Assembly (NCBI RefSeq): GCF_030161395.1
Contig: NZ_BSST01000001.1
Span: forward strand, 372,001-436,000
DNA from: Thalassotalea insulae
GTDB taxonomy: Bacteria; Pseudomonadota; Gammaproteobacteria; Enterobacterales; Alteromonadaceae
Length of the DNA: 64,000 nt
Reading direction: 5' to 3'
Part shown: positions 46,160 through 55,214 of the stretch, one piece after another
Layout of the letters: each line of letters begins with the position of its first letter
Position numbering within the stretch: position 1 is the stretch's first letter
The notes under the pieces: generated by a model
Databases searched by the model: none
The model's input: only the letters and a program-made list of their open reading frames with translations
What the model was told of the DNA's origin: nothing
Translations under genes and position numbers: made by a program

Positions 46160-46956
46160 TGACAGCCAAAAATATTTTGCTAAAAACTCGTGCGCTACTG
46201 CCAATATTTAGCTTGCTCGCCCTACCACTTGCGCACGCAGAGCAATGTGACATTAATATCAATTATGGCGTAGTAATCGACCCGGTTCATATCCGTGTGC
46301 TTGAACAAGGCATCACCTATATCCAAATCAACCATGATAACCAGCTGTTTATTCAAGGGCGAGAAGTGCCCTTATCGTCATCACAACAGGCAACACTTAG
46401 CCAATATGCCAGTGATATTCGGCAGCAATTTCCTGAAATCGTTTCTCTGGCTATTGAAGGGGTTGATGTCGGTTTAAAGGCAATAAATAAAGTGATCGCC
46501 GGTGTCACCGGAGAGAACAGCAGTTCACATCAAAAGTTACAGAAAAAATTTGAACAGCTAAAATGGCAGCTACGTATGCGCCTCAATCAAAGTGCGGAAA
46601 ACTTTTATATCGCGCCACAAGAGTTCGACGACTTTGGGGAAATGTTTGCTGATCAATTTGAAAAAGAAATCGAATCATTGATCACTGAATCTATCGGCAG
46701 CATTTTATTTACCGTTGGCGAAGCCATTGAAAACCATGAACGAGCCAAAGAGCAGGAACCAGGTTATAGCTTTGAACAGCGCATAGAACAAATGGGGAGT
46801 GAATTAGAATTAGAAATGAGCAGTAAAGTTAATGCATTAGAAGCCCAAGCGGATAAATTTTGCGACAAACTCAAAGAAATAAACGGCATAGAAGCACAGT
46901 TGATACAACAAATCCCTGAACTTGCCGGCTTCGATCTTATTTCCAGTAGCGATTAA
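46159..46956 (+). CDS. DUF2884 (YggN-like) periplasmic protein
   Basis: 265 residues. Signal peptide about 1-28 (core LLPIFSLLALPLA, cut after AHA). The mature part is CDININYGVVIDPVHIRV, then a domain with long helices rich in Q and E (about 90-260). This is the YggN/DUF2884 pattern of unknown function. Start ATG overlaps the FapA-type stop. Coupling of a periplasmic YggN-like protein to a cytoplasmic FapA-like one is noted in the findings. Confidence 0.8.
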   Translation: MTAKNILLKTRALLPIFSLLALPLAHAEQCDININYGVVIDPVHIRVLEQGITYIQINHDNQLFIQGREVPLSSSQQATLSQYASDIRQQFPEIVSLAIEGVDVGLKAINKVIAGVTGENSSSHQKLQKKFEQLKWQLRMRLNQSAENFYIAPQEFDDFGEMFADQFEKEIESLITESIGSILFTVGEAIENHERAKEQEPGYSFEQRIEQMGSELELEMSSKVNALEAQADKFCDKLKEINGIEAQLIQQIPELAGFDLISSSD

Positions 46957-47058
46957 TCGGCTTCCTTCCGACATACTAATTTAACAACTTATCTTTAACC
47001 TAACTTTCAAAGCTAATGATGCGTTCAACAGCCATTAGCCCTACGCCATAAAGTTATT

Positions 47059-47088
47059 GCAATTGAAATAAATATCTAATTCAATTGC
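47059..47088. repeat. Palindrome resembling joined ends of the 17.8-kb MITE-like element
   Basis: A 12-6-12 inverted repeat with one mismatch. Its left arm shares 16 consecutive bases (CAATTGAAATAAATAT) with the reverse complement of the right end at 17858-17880. Its right arm resembles the left end. It may also end transcription of the FAH gene, though it lacks a T-run. Confidence 0.5.
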
Positions 47089-47090
47089 TA

Positions 47091-47708
47091 TTATCGTGCA
47101 CGCCAGCTTTGTTCAACCAGCACCTTATCAGCCAATAAAATTTGGCCGGTAAATTTTGCACCAGAGCGCACTTCTCCCACCCCTTTCGGTGTGCCCGTCA
47201 TCACGATATCACCATCGACTAATGTCATAAAACTACTAAGCTCTGCTAAAATAGCCGCTGGCTTATACATCATCAAAGCGACACCACCCGACTGTATTTC
47301 AACGTCGTCTATAGATAAACTGAGTGTTAACTCTTGATTGATATCCGTATCAGCAATACTGACAAAATCACTTAATACTGCAGAGCCGTCAAATGCTTTT
47401 GCCCGTTCCCAGGGTAAGCCTTTCTCCTTCAACTTACTCTGTAACTCTCGTTTAGTTAAATCCAGACCAAAGCCAACGGCCGTAAACTTCCCACCTTGGA
47501 CGACAAAACAAATTTCACCTTCATAATGAAGTGTTTCTTGAGCAAAAGCATTTAACTGAGAAGATAGTGCCGAATTCGGTTTATTAAATACCACCATTTC
47601 CTGTGGCACTTCATTCCCAAGTTCTTTTATATGCTCGACATAATTACGACCGATGCAAACAATTTTAGAAGGAGTAAGCTCAGTTCCGTTTACTGTAATT
47701 TTTTTCAT
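47091..47708 (-). CDS. Fumarylacetoacetate hydrolase (FAH) family protein, YcgM-like
   Basis: 205 residues from ATG 47708; an in-frame TTG at 47750 adds 14 residues without conserved text. KIVCIGRNYVEHIKELGNEVP (two parts) and HYEGEICFVVQGG with the metal-binding Glu pair, then MTGTPKGVGEVRSG, match the small single-domain FAH group acting on acylpyruvates or oxaloacetate. The exact substrate is unknown. It is a lone minus-strand gene. Confidence 0.85.
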   Translation of the reverse strand: MKKITVNGTELTPSKIVCIGRNYVEHIKELGNEVPQEMVVFNKPNSALSSQLNAFAQETLHYEGEICFVVQGGKFTAVGFGLDLTKRELQSKLKEKGLPWERAKAFDGSAVLSDFVSIADTDINQELTLSLSIDDVEIQSGGVALMMYKPAAILAELSSFMTLVDGDIVMTGTPKGVGEVRSGAKFTGQILLADKVLVEQSWRAR

Positions 47709-47800
47709 AAAATATGTGCTACTTATTGATTTTAATCGATTAGCTATCAACCTATTCTATACTAATAGTTGTTTTTAGTGATCCCAATTTAAGGTAATTT

Positions 47801-48325
47801 ATGAAACAGGTGACAATAATTTTTTCGCTGTTATCTTTATTCGTTAGTATGCAAAGCTGGGCTGAAGTGCTCGGTAGTGATAAACATGGTTTTATCATTA
47901 AACTAGTACAGCAAGTAAAAACTACACCAGAAAAAGCATACCAGCAATTTATCCATATTGGGCAATGGTGGCACAGTGATCACACCTGGTTTGGTGATGC
48001 AACGAAGTTATCACTTACGCCAAAAGTAGGCAGTTGCTTTTGTGAAATAAACGGTGATAAACAGGCGCTGCATATGACGGTTTCTTATGTTGAACCTAAT
48101 AAAGAAATTCGCCTGATAGGCGGATTAGGGCCACTGCAAATGCTGGGGGTTCACGGTGGCATGTCGTGGTCATTTACCCCTTTAGATAACTATCACACCG
48201 AAATTATTCTGCACTATCAGGTATCTGGCTTTACTGAGCAAGGGCTAGATAAACTCGCCCCAATTGTAGATAAAGTACAAAGCCTGCAATTTAATCGACT
48301 GCTAAATAAGTTACAAACACTTTAG
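47801..48325 (+). CDS. SRPBCC (START-like) domain protein with signal peptide
   Basis: 174 residues. N-terminal signal (core IIFSLLSLFVS, cut near WAE). The rest is a single SRPBCC or polyketide-cyclase-like fold: FIHIGQWWHSDHTWFG, then SCFCEINGDKQALHMTVSYV, and GGMSWSFTPLDNYHTEIILH near the C-terminal helix. It likely binds a hydrophobic ligand in the periplasm. No substrate evidence. Convergent with tpm across a shared terminator. Confidence 0.75.
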   Translation: MKQVTIIFSLLSLFVSMQSWAEVLGSDKHGFIIKLVQQVKTTPEKAYQQFIHIGQWWHSDHTWFGDATKLSLTPKVGSCFCEINGDKQALHMTVSYVEPNKEIRLIGGLGPLQMLGVHGGMSWSFTPLDNYHTEIILHYQVSGFTEQGLDKLAPIVDKVQSLQFNRLLNKLQTL

Positions 48326-48341
48326 TTAAAGAATAAATAAC

Positions 48342-48370
48342 AAAAAGCCCGTAAAATTAACGGGCTTTTT
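48342..48370. terminator. Bidirectional terminator overlapping the tpm 3' end
   Basis: CAAAAAGCCCGT and ACGGGCTTTTTG form a stem with a short AAAATTA loop. The tpm stop codon (48357-48359) lies in the loop, so its final codons are part of the hairpin. Confidence 0.88.
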
Positions 48371-49013
48371 GTCGAATAATATAAAGTGTTTCAGTTAAAT
48401 AGCTAACGTCAAATACCCGTTGAGCAAACACTTTATCGGGTAGCGGATGCCGAGTAAGACATTCAACTTCAAAATCGGCAAACAAGCTATTTATCTCATC
48501 AGCACCTACCGCAAATGGTGGTCCTGACATCTCCTGCTGTGGAAATTCAACACTGATCAAAAATAGTGTCGTTTCAGGCCCCATAAAAGAAGTTAAATGT
48601 TCGACATAGACCTGTTGCATTTCCTGAGGCAAAGCGATCAATGCCGCGCGATCATAAATCCAGTCAAATGGCCGAAACGACTTTGCCTCAAGCTGAAAAA
48701 AATCCCCCTGCCATAAGCTAACATTTTGATGTTGATAGCACTTAAACCCACCATGTTCAGTTAGCGTAACCGGCAATTGTTTTTCAGCAAAAAAATCACG
48801 ACATGCAATATCACTTAACTCTGAGCCAACAACTTCCATATACTCAGCAAGCCAAACCATATCATCCGATTTACCGCATAACGGCACAAATACCGATTGA
48901 TGTTCCGCCGTTATTCGTGGCAATAAATATTGCGCCAAAAAAGGATGAAACGCCGTTTGGTGAAACCCTAAACTATTACGCTCCCAGCAGGCATGCCAAA
49001 ACGATGCTTTCAT
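48357..49013 (-). CDS. tpm: Thiopurine S-methyltransferase
   Basis: 218-residue SAM-dependent enzyme. The N-terminal HACWERNSLGFHQTAFHPFL, LCGKSDDMVWLAE and SAM-binding VVGSELSDIACRDFF are followed by FDWIYDRAALIALPQEMQ, all in the bacterial Tpm order. Bacterial members methylate thiopurines and are linked to tellurite or selenite tolerance. The start lies 15 bp after the sohB stop, same strand. Confidence 0.93.
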   Translation of the reverse strand: MKASFWHACWERNSLGFHQTAFHPFLAQYLLPRITAEHQSVFVPLCGKSDDMVWLAEYMEVVGSELSDIACRDFFAEKQLPVTLTEHGGFKCYQHQNVSLWQGDFFQLEAKSFRPFDWIYDRAALIALPQEMQQVYVEHLTSFMGPETTLFLISVEFPQQEMSGPPFAVGADEINSLFADFEVECLTRHPLPDKVFAQRVFDVSYLTETLYIIRQKAR

Positions 49014-49028
49014 TGTGCACTACCGATG

Positions 49029-50090
49029 TTAGCTAGGAAAAATACGGTTATTTTGCCATAGCTTGCCAAGAAAAGACTCCGCCGATAGCGATGCCGCTTT
49101 TGAAAGTTTCTCTGCTAAACCTTTTTTCACCTCGTATTTTATTCCGATGATCTTGCTGTTTTTACTCGCCTGACAAATATAATCATCACTGGTAATGATC
49201 GCATCCACTAAGCCCATCTCTATCGCTTTCTTACCAGACCAGGTTTCACCTGTTGCCACTTTTTCAATATCCAATGTCGGACGATGCTCAACAACATGAC
49301 CTTTAAATAAGTCATGCATTTCTTCTATTTCTTCAATGAACTTTTCTCGACCTTCTTGCGTATTTTCGCCAAACATGGTCAAGGTCCGCTTAAACTTACC
49401 CGCAGTTAACTGTTCAAACTCGACATCATTCTTCTTTAACACTTTGTTAAAGTTAGGAATTTGAGCAATAACGCCAATAGAGCCTAAAATCGCAAATGGC
49501 GCAGATAACACCTTATTCGCAACACAAGCCATCATATAACCGCCACTAGCAGCAACCTTATCAACCGCTACAGTTAACGGAATATTAGCTTGACGAAGTC
49601 TATCTAACTGAGATGCAGCCAAGCCATAACAATGTGCCATGCCACCACCGCTTTCTAAACGCACTAATACTTCATCTTTCTCTGTTGCCACTAATAAAAT
49701 CGCGGTGACTTCTTCGCGGAGCGCTGACACCTCTTTGGCGTCGATACTGCCTTTAAAGTCAATGACAAAAAGCTTAGGTTCGTGCGCAGGCTCGTCTTGC
49801 CCCGTTGCTTTTTTTGCGGCAGCTTTATCCGCTTTGGCCTTCACTTTCGCCGCTTTTTTATCCTGCTTTTCTTTTTCTTTTAACTGTTCTTTCGTCAGCA
49901 AGTGATGAGTCATCTCATCTTCAATGTCTTTGAGTTGCTCTGAGATATCTGTGATCTCTAGCTCTCCCTTTTTAGCTCCTTGCTTCATCGCAGAAGATGC
50001 GATCACGGCAACAATCGCTGCAAACGCTAAAACAAAGGTCACCGCTTTTGCTAAGAATAAGCCGTATTCATATAAAAATTCCAAAACCAC
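49029..50090 (-). CDS. sohB: SohB, S49 family inner-membrane protease
   Basis: 353 residues. N-terminal transmembrane helix (about 11-33), a lysine/alanine-rich helical linker (about 65-100), then the S49 peptidase domain. The nucleophile is S182 in KVAASGGYMMACV, and the following GSIGVIAQIPN and the later FKGHVVEHRP are the usual companions. It acts as a signal-peptide-peptidase-like protease facing the periplasm. It is separated by 15 bp from tpm, so the pair may be cotranscribed. Confidence 0.93.
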   Translation of the reverse strand: MVLEFLYEYGLFLAKAVTFVLAFAAIVAVIASSAMKQGAKKGELEITDISEQLKDIEDEMTHHLLTKEQLKEKEKQDKKAAKVKAKADKAAAKKATGQDEPAHEPKLFVIDFKGSIDAKEVSALREEVTAILLVATEKDEVLVRLESGGGMAHCYGLAASQLDRLRQANIPLTVAVDKVAASGGYMMACVANKVLSAPFAILGSIGVIAQIPNFNKVLKKNDVEFEQLTAGKFKRTLTMFGENTQEGREKFIEEIEEMHDLFKGHVVEHRPTLDIEKVATGETWSGKKAIEMGLVDAIITSDDYICQASKNSKIIGIKYEVKKGLAEKLSKAASLSAESFLGKLWQNNRIFPS

Positions 50091-50148
50091 GCTCCATAGG
50101 CAATTATTTCAACTATTAACTTACTAGTAAATGGGGATCAATTTCCAT

Positions 50149-50178
50149 AAAAAAAGCCTTCATTATTGAAGGCTTAAT
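50149..50178. terminator. Terminator after the VolA-like lipase gene
   Basis: AAGCCTTCA and TGAAGGCTT form a stem (50154-50175); the minus-strand continuation is TTTTTTATGG. Confidence 0.82.
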
Positions 50179-50201
50179 TTTGTTCGAGTTTACTTTATCG
50201 A

Positions 50202-52604
50202 TTAATGAATCACTTCAGAATCATTCACCATGATCATTTGACCTTTAGTGGCAAAGAAAGCCGCCATTTGTGATTGCATTTCCTGTGTCACACGGGCGCT
50301 TTTCTCAGCATCAGGTGACGCATCATTCGACCTAGGGTCTAATAATGAACTATGATGACCATTAACAAATCTCACTGCACCTGAGCCTTGTGTCGTTTCA
50401 TTAACACCAGGTAAACCTAATAGCGCAATTGCTGGCTCTGTACCACCAAGAGGAGTGTTTGGTGCAGTATTAGTAACTACTTGATCTGACAGGTTATCAC
50501 CTCCATTACCAATAATTTCAAACAACAAGGTTGGAGTCTGAGTTGCCGCTAATGCATTGACATAGTTAATCGGGTCGCCAGAGTCTGTCACAGTTTGTGA
50601 AATCAAGGTGAATTGTGCAAAGACACCATCAAGTTCCGCGCGCTGAGCATCGGTTAAACTGGCATAAAAACCTTCATACAAGGCATTTAATTGCTCTTGG
50701 GTATAGCCATCAGGGTAGTTAGTATCGACAAAGGCTTTAAATTCAGGCAATGATTCATAAGTTAAGTTCGACTTAATTAAATTCTCAAATGCCGGTGATT
50801 CAATACCAAAATTCGCTAACATCAATCCGGGAGAGGCAAGTACACTACTGGTGATATGAAATAATGGGTCAACCTGAGGTGCTAATGGCGTATTTGCTAA
50901 AGCGATTGCATTCATTCCATAAATAGCGCCTAAGGAATGCCCTAAGAAGTGTACTTCAGAGCTATTAATATTTATCGGGTTGCCATTACTATCGACGCCA
51001 CCGAAGAAATTTAACCCTAAACGTAAACCAACAATATCAATCGCACTTTGGCGGGTGTTATCACGCATGGTTAACATACTGGCCAAATTGACATAATGTA
51101 AAGCACTAGCAGTTGTTGCATTAATCTCGTCAACACCATCACCATTTAAATCAAAGCCGCGGCTGCCGTGCAATGGATGATCAATGGCAACAGTTGCAAA
51201 ACCATTAACCGATAACATGCCGGTAACAGCCAGCATCACTTCTTTATAACTGGTAATACCGTGCTGTAAAATCACTACAGGCCAACCACCTTCTGGCTCA
51301 GCTATCGGCTCCATACCTAAGCTTGCTCGCACAGGATTCGCCCAAGCTAAATCTGGCGTTGTCATCTGCACATCAATTGGCATCATCGCCATTTGTTTTG
51401 GCACCGGATTATAACGCGTTAAGTTACGCTCTGTGTCGATACCAATATCGCGTAATCCCGGCGCGGCTAAACCGCTCGCCTGAGAAATAGCCATACACAT
51501 AGCATCGGTTTCACTAACCGCTTCTGTTGGAATAGCCGTAGGATCAGCTGCAGCTAACCCCGCTAACATCGCACCTGAATCACATAAGCCTGTCCACCAG
51601 GTATTCACTGGTGCCAATAAGTTATCCGCGGTTGGTACGCCTAAATAATAAGGTAAGGTAATGCTACCTTTCATATAATTAGCCGCTGAATATAAGGGTA
51701 CTGTTTCAGCTGGAATTTGCCCGTCCAGCACATCAGCTACCGACATACCCGTATCAGCCATGCTAATACTAGGCACTATGTTCTGCTGTAAATTATTCGC
51801 CATTAAACTCTTTAAGGTATAGGAAACATCTGTCGTAGACTGGGTGGTCATCGCCATAGTGTAAATTAAAGAGTCACTTTCAACGCCAGCACCTACCGCG
51901 GCTTTTTCATAACTATTAATAACCGCTTGTAAGCCAAGCTGACTAGCATCGCCCAAAGGATGAGTTGTTATATCCTGACGCATTAATTCATACGTACTGG
52001 AGCCGGCAACTGCTTCCCCTAAATTATCTTGCAAACTATTCGTTAACGCTATGACGTAAGTTGTTGAGCTTTTAAGTGGTTTTAACGGTACTATCGCAAT
52101 CGCATTACCTGAAGGCTGAGTTATAAAATCTTGCGAAAACACTAATTCTTTGACCACTTTACACGCCAGACCACGTTCGACAGTTGCACAATCAGCATCG
52201 CTGGCATCACCACCCATAGTGGTTTCAAAAATACGAACAGACTCAGCATTTAATACACTACTGGCATCTAAAGAACGATCTTCTGGAAAATCAATATTTA
52301 GGATAAAAGGTTGCGCTGTTGACCAGCCGTCTAATGCACTGGCAGCAACAAAAGGGTCGGCACCATTAGTTGGGTCTTCAACAGGTATTTCAAGTGTCCC
52401 GTCTTTTGTGCCTTGAAACACTAAATCATTGGGCACTGACAAACCAGCAATTCCTTTAGCCGGATCAAATACCACTCGGGCTGGTTCCATTACCACAGGA
52501 CCATTTTCAACAACTTCTTTTTTTACATCTTTGACGGTTTCACTATCACAGGCACTCAACCCTAAAGTTGAAGCAATTGCAATACTTAGCACTAGCTTTT
52601 TCAT
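50202..52604 (-). CDS. VolA/Pla-1/cef-type outer-membrane lipase lipoprotein
   Basis: 800 residues. The lipobox LSAC at about 16-19 gives a lipidated surface or outer-membrane anchor. The N-terminal half is the bacterial virulence-factor lipase N domain with internal PFILNIDFPEDRSLDASS. The C-terminal alpha/beta-hydrolase domain holds the nucleophile Ser (near 553) in FLGHSLGAIYG, with the preceding DHPLHGSRGF and a late NGHHSSLLDP carrying a candidate catalytic His. Related VolA in Vibrio releases fatty acids from lysophosphatidylcholine. Stand-alone gene with its own terminator; no fatty-acid genes are adjacent. Confidence 0.88.
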   Translation of the reverse strand: MKKLVLSIAIASTLGLSACDSETVKDVKKEVVENGPVVMEPARVVFDPAKGIAGLSVPNDLVFQGTKDGTLEIPVEDPTNGADPFVAASALDGWSTAQPFILNIDFPEDRSLDASSVLNAESVRIFETTMGGDASDADCATVERGLACKVVKELVFSQDFITQPSGNAIAIVPLKPLKSSTTYVIALTNSLQDNLGEAVAGSSTYELMRQDITTHPLGDASQLGLQAVINSYEKAAVGAGVESDSLIYTMAMTTQSTTDVSYTLKSLMANNLQQNIVPSISMADTGMSVADVLDGQIPAETVPLYSAANYMKGSITLPYYLGVPTADNLLAPVNTWWTGLCDSGAMLAGLAAADPTAIPTEAVSETDAMCMAISQASGLAAPGLRDIGIDTERNLTRYNPVPKQMAMMPIDVQMTTPDLAWANPVRASLGMEPIAEPEGGWPVVILQHGITSYKEVMLAVTGMLSVNGFATVAIDHPLHGSRGFDLNGDGVDEINATTASALHYVNLASMLTMRDNTRQSAIDIVGLRLGLNFFGGVDSNGNPININSSEVHFLGHSLGAIYGMNAIALANTPLAPQVDPLFHITSSVLASPGLMLANFGIESPAFENLIKSNLTYESLPEFKAFVDTNYPDGYTQEQLNALYEGFYASLTDAQRAELDGVFAQFTLISQTVTDSGDPINYVNALAATQTPTLLFEIIGNGGDNLSDQVVTNTAPNTPLGGTEPAIALLGLPGVNETTQGSGAVRFVNGHHSSLLDPRSNDASPDAEKSARVTQEMQSQMAAFFATKGQMIMVNDSEVIH

Positions 52605-52848
52605 TCTTTCTCCCCAGATACTAGTCTTTATTCTTTGCTATTTTTTACTTGATAGATCACTCATTATTTTTATGAATTTTTAACAAGTATGACCAGTTAA
52701 ACTTAACCCAAGATGATTAGATGTGCCAGTGGTTTTTTCGCATTATTAACATTTTATCCAAATTTCTCGCATATTCGCTAACTTTTGCTCGCCAGCTTAT
52801 TTTGCAGCAAGTAGAATATAATTATTATTTCCATAATTTTTCATTTTT

Positions 52849-53586
52849 ATGTTTGATTACACTACTAAAGAAAACTGCTTATCCAATAAAACCATACTAG
52901 TTGTCGGCGCCGGTGACGGTATAGGTCGCCAAGCTGCACTTACCTATGCACAGTTAGGCGCTACAGTAATATTACTTGGTAAAACCGTTGAAAAATTAGA
53001 AAACGTTTATGACGAAATAGTTACAAATGAGGGGCCTGAACCTGCCATTATTCCATTAGATCTCAAAGGCGCGACCAAACAAAATTATATCGATATGTCG
53101 GCAACTATCGCAAACCAATTTGGTAAACTCGACGGTGCCTTATTTAACGCGTCTATGTTAGGTGAACTCACTCCTTATACTCATATTCATGAACAGGTTT
53201 GGAATGACGTAATTCAGGTCAACCTGACGGCACAGCATTTGATGGCGCAAGCCTTAATTCCAACGCTATTAAAGGCGCCGTCTGCCTCTTTAATATTTAC
53301 CAGCTCAACAGTTGGCAGCCAAGGTCGTGCTTTTTGGGGGCCGTACAGCGTTTCTAAATTTGCTACTGAAGGTCTAATGCAAGTGATCGCAGACGAATAT
53401 GATGAATCTAGCCTACGGGTAAATGCAATTAATCCGGGGGCCACTGCAACGCCAATGCGTGCTAAAGCCTATCCGGCAGAAGATCAAAGTAAACTGCCAA
53501 CAGCAGAACAAATTATGCCACTGTATGTTTATTTAATGGCAGACGACAGTAAAGGCGTTAACGGACAAGTATTAAAAGCACAATAA
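52849..53586 (+). CDS. yciK: YciK family short-chain dehydrogenase
   Basis: 245 residues. NAD(P)-binding ILVVGAGDGIGRQAALTYAQ (16-35), with V replacing the usual T before GxxxGxG. The SDR pattern NASMLGELTPY, catalytic Ser in LIFTSSTVGSQGRAFWGPYS and the YxxxK pair within PYSVSKFATEG are present. The VNAINPGATATPMRAKAYPAED ending, read in two parts, matches YciK. Substrate unknown. It stands alone ahead of the lysR gene. Confidence 0.88.
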   Translation: MFDYTTKENCLSNKTILVVGAGDGIGRQAALTYAQLGATVILLGKTVEKLENVYDEIVTNEGPEPAIIPLDLKGATKQNYIDMSATIANQFGKLDGALFNASMLGELTPYTHIHEQVWNDVIQVNLTAQHLMAQALIPTLLKAPSASLIFTSSTVGSQGRAFWGPYSVSKFATEGLMQVIADEYDESSLRVNAINPGATATPMRAKAYPAEDQSKLPTAEQIMPLYVYLMADDSKGVNGQVLKAQ

Positions 53587-53727
53587 TCAATAAAAGATAC
53601 TATATAAGTGCCGACACAGAGTTGGCACACGCTTTACTGAAGATATGACATACTAAGACTATTAACATTGACCATGAGCTTTATCGAACGCTACAATCAT
53701 TAATATTATTCATAGTAATTCAGATAC

Positions 53728-54615
53728 ATGCTTAATCCTAAAGCACTGCCACCACTAAAATCACTCAGCGTATTTGCTATCGCATCAAAATCAAGTAATT
53801 TTAGTGAGGCCGCGATTAAACTATCGCTCACTCAAAGTGCTGTTAGCCATCAAATCATAAATCTAGAAAACTTTCTTGGCTGTAAATTATTTATTCGAAG
53901 CGCGAATAAAACGGAACTAACAGAACAAGGAGAACAGTTAGCAATTGCAGTAAATCAAGGGCTGTCTCTTATCGAAAATGCCGTCAGCACCATTCAAGGA
54001 ACAGTAGACCCTTGTATACATTTTGGCGTGTATAGTGCCTTTGCTATACATAGATTAACACCAGCATTAAATGAATTACTCGCCAAAACACCAGAGCTTG
54101 ATTTACGGCTAAAAATGTTACAGCGAGGAGAACCTGAAACAGGGCTTGGCCTAGACATTATACTATCTGACAAACCAGTTAACGATTTGGCCTATCAATG
54201 TATTTGCTTGAAAAAAGAACGATATTTCCCGGTATTTAGCACTGCGCTTTGCCCGCAAGGCGCGACTTTGTCATCACTTTTACAAGATGACAGCATTAAG
54301 CTTATCGATTTGCCAAGCGGCGGTTCGTGGAAAAAGTGGCAAGAAGAGCAAAATGTCACTTTTCCCCAAAAACAGCAGCAAGAATTTAGCCATAGCATAC
54401 TGATATTAAAAGCAGCATTAGCAGGCCAAGGTATTGCCCTATTAGGGGAATCTTTAATTGAGCCGGAATTAGCAAACCAGCAGCTGATTAAGTTATCAGA
54501 TAAGTATGTTAGTTTCCCCCAAGATGGTTATTACTTCTCTTACCATAAAAAGCGAGCCAAAGATGCTAACATCACTTTAATACGCCATTGGCTGATGTCA
54601 TTACTATCGGTTTAA
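53728..54615 (+). CDS. LysR-type transcriptional regulator
   Basis: 295 residues. The winged helix-turn-helix (about 10-70) shows FSEAAIKLSLTQSAVSHQI and LENFLGCKLFIR. The C-terminal effector domain (about 95-290) has the usual two-lobed pattern with ALAGQGIALLGESLI. It resembles the GcvA-like group by LTQSAVSHQI. The same strand and 116-bp gap suggest it controls the downstream oxidoreductase; a dyad at 54676 lies in that gap. Confidence 0.9.
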   Translation: MLNPKALPPLKSLSVFAIASKSSNFSEAAIKLSLTQSAVSHQIINLENFLGCKLFIRSANKTELTEQGEQLAIAVNQGLSLIENAVSTIQGTVDPCIHFGVYSAFAIHRLTPALNELLAKTPELDLRLKMLQRGEPETGLGLDIILSDKPVNDLAYQCICLKKERYFPVFSTALCPQGATLSSLLQDDSIKLIDLPSGGSWKKWQEEQNVTFPQKQQQEFSHSILILKAALAGQGIALLGESLIEPELANQQLIKLSDKYVSFPQDGYYFSYHKKRAKDANITLIRHWLMSLLSV

Positions 54616-54675
54616 TACAATAAAAGAATGAATTATTTTCATACCGTTGAAAATTACTCATTTAAAATAAATCAA

Positions 54676-54688
54676 GATAATCGTTATC
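54676..54688. promoter_or_regulatory. Short dyad in the lysR to oxidoreductase gap
   Basis: GATAA and TTATC arms with a TCG centre, 44 bp before the TTG start of the iron-sulfur subunit. It could be a LysR-type site, but the size is small and only one copy is seen. Confidence 0.35.
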
Positions 54689-54731
54689 CTTTGTCACAGT
54701 TTAAATACTGGTACAGCCAAGGATAACGCTT

Positions 54732-55208
54732 TTGATTCACTTCACTCTTAATGGTAAAAACTTACAAACGAACATTGATAGTAATATGCCATTACTTTGG
54801 CTGTTACGTGACGAATTTAAACTTACGGGCACTAAGTTTGGTTGTGGCAAAGGTTTGTGTGGCGCCTGCACCGTCTTAGTTAATAAAAAGGCTATCCGTT
54901 CTTGCATCACGCCAATTAAACAAATTGAAAACCTACAAGTCACCACCATAGAAGCCATTGACACGCTAGTCATCGATGATAAGCCTGTTGGTCGAAAGGT
55001 TCAACAATCATGGCAAGCGCTAAACGTACCGCAGTGTGGCTATTGCCAATCAGGCCAAATAATGTCAGCAACCGCTTTGTTAATAACAAATAGCGCGCCA
55101 AATAGCGAAGAAATCAAACACAGTATGTCCGGTAACATTTGTCGCTGTGGCACTTATCAACGCATACGCAAAGCAATACAACACAGCGCTAGCAAACTTA
55201 CCGAGTAA
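54732..55208 (+). CDS. (2Fe-2S) subunit of a xanthine-oxidase-family oxidoreductase
   Basis: 158 residues from TTG 54732 (AAGGAT 7 bp upstream). The N-terminal plant-ferredoxin-type cluster has C38, C43, C46 and C58 (GCGKGLCGACTVLV; RSC). The C-terminal helical cluster domain has C102, C105, C137 and C139 (QCGYCQSG; ICRCG). It is the electron-transfer subunit of an IorAB or aldehyde-dehydrogenase-like enzyme. It has no signal, so it may be carried out as a complex with the Tat-tagged large subunit 6 bp downstream. Confidence 0.92.
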   Translation: MIHFTLNGKNLQTNIDSNMPLLWLLRDEFKLTGTKFGCGKGLCGACTVLVNKKAIRSCITPIKQIENLQVTTIEAIDTLVIDDKPVGRKVQQSWQALNVPQCGYCQSGQIMSATALLITNSAPNSEEIKHSMSGNICRCGTYQRIRKAIQHSASKLTE

Positions 55209-55214
55209 ATAAAA

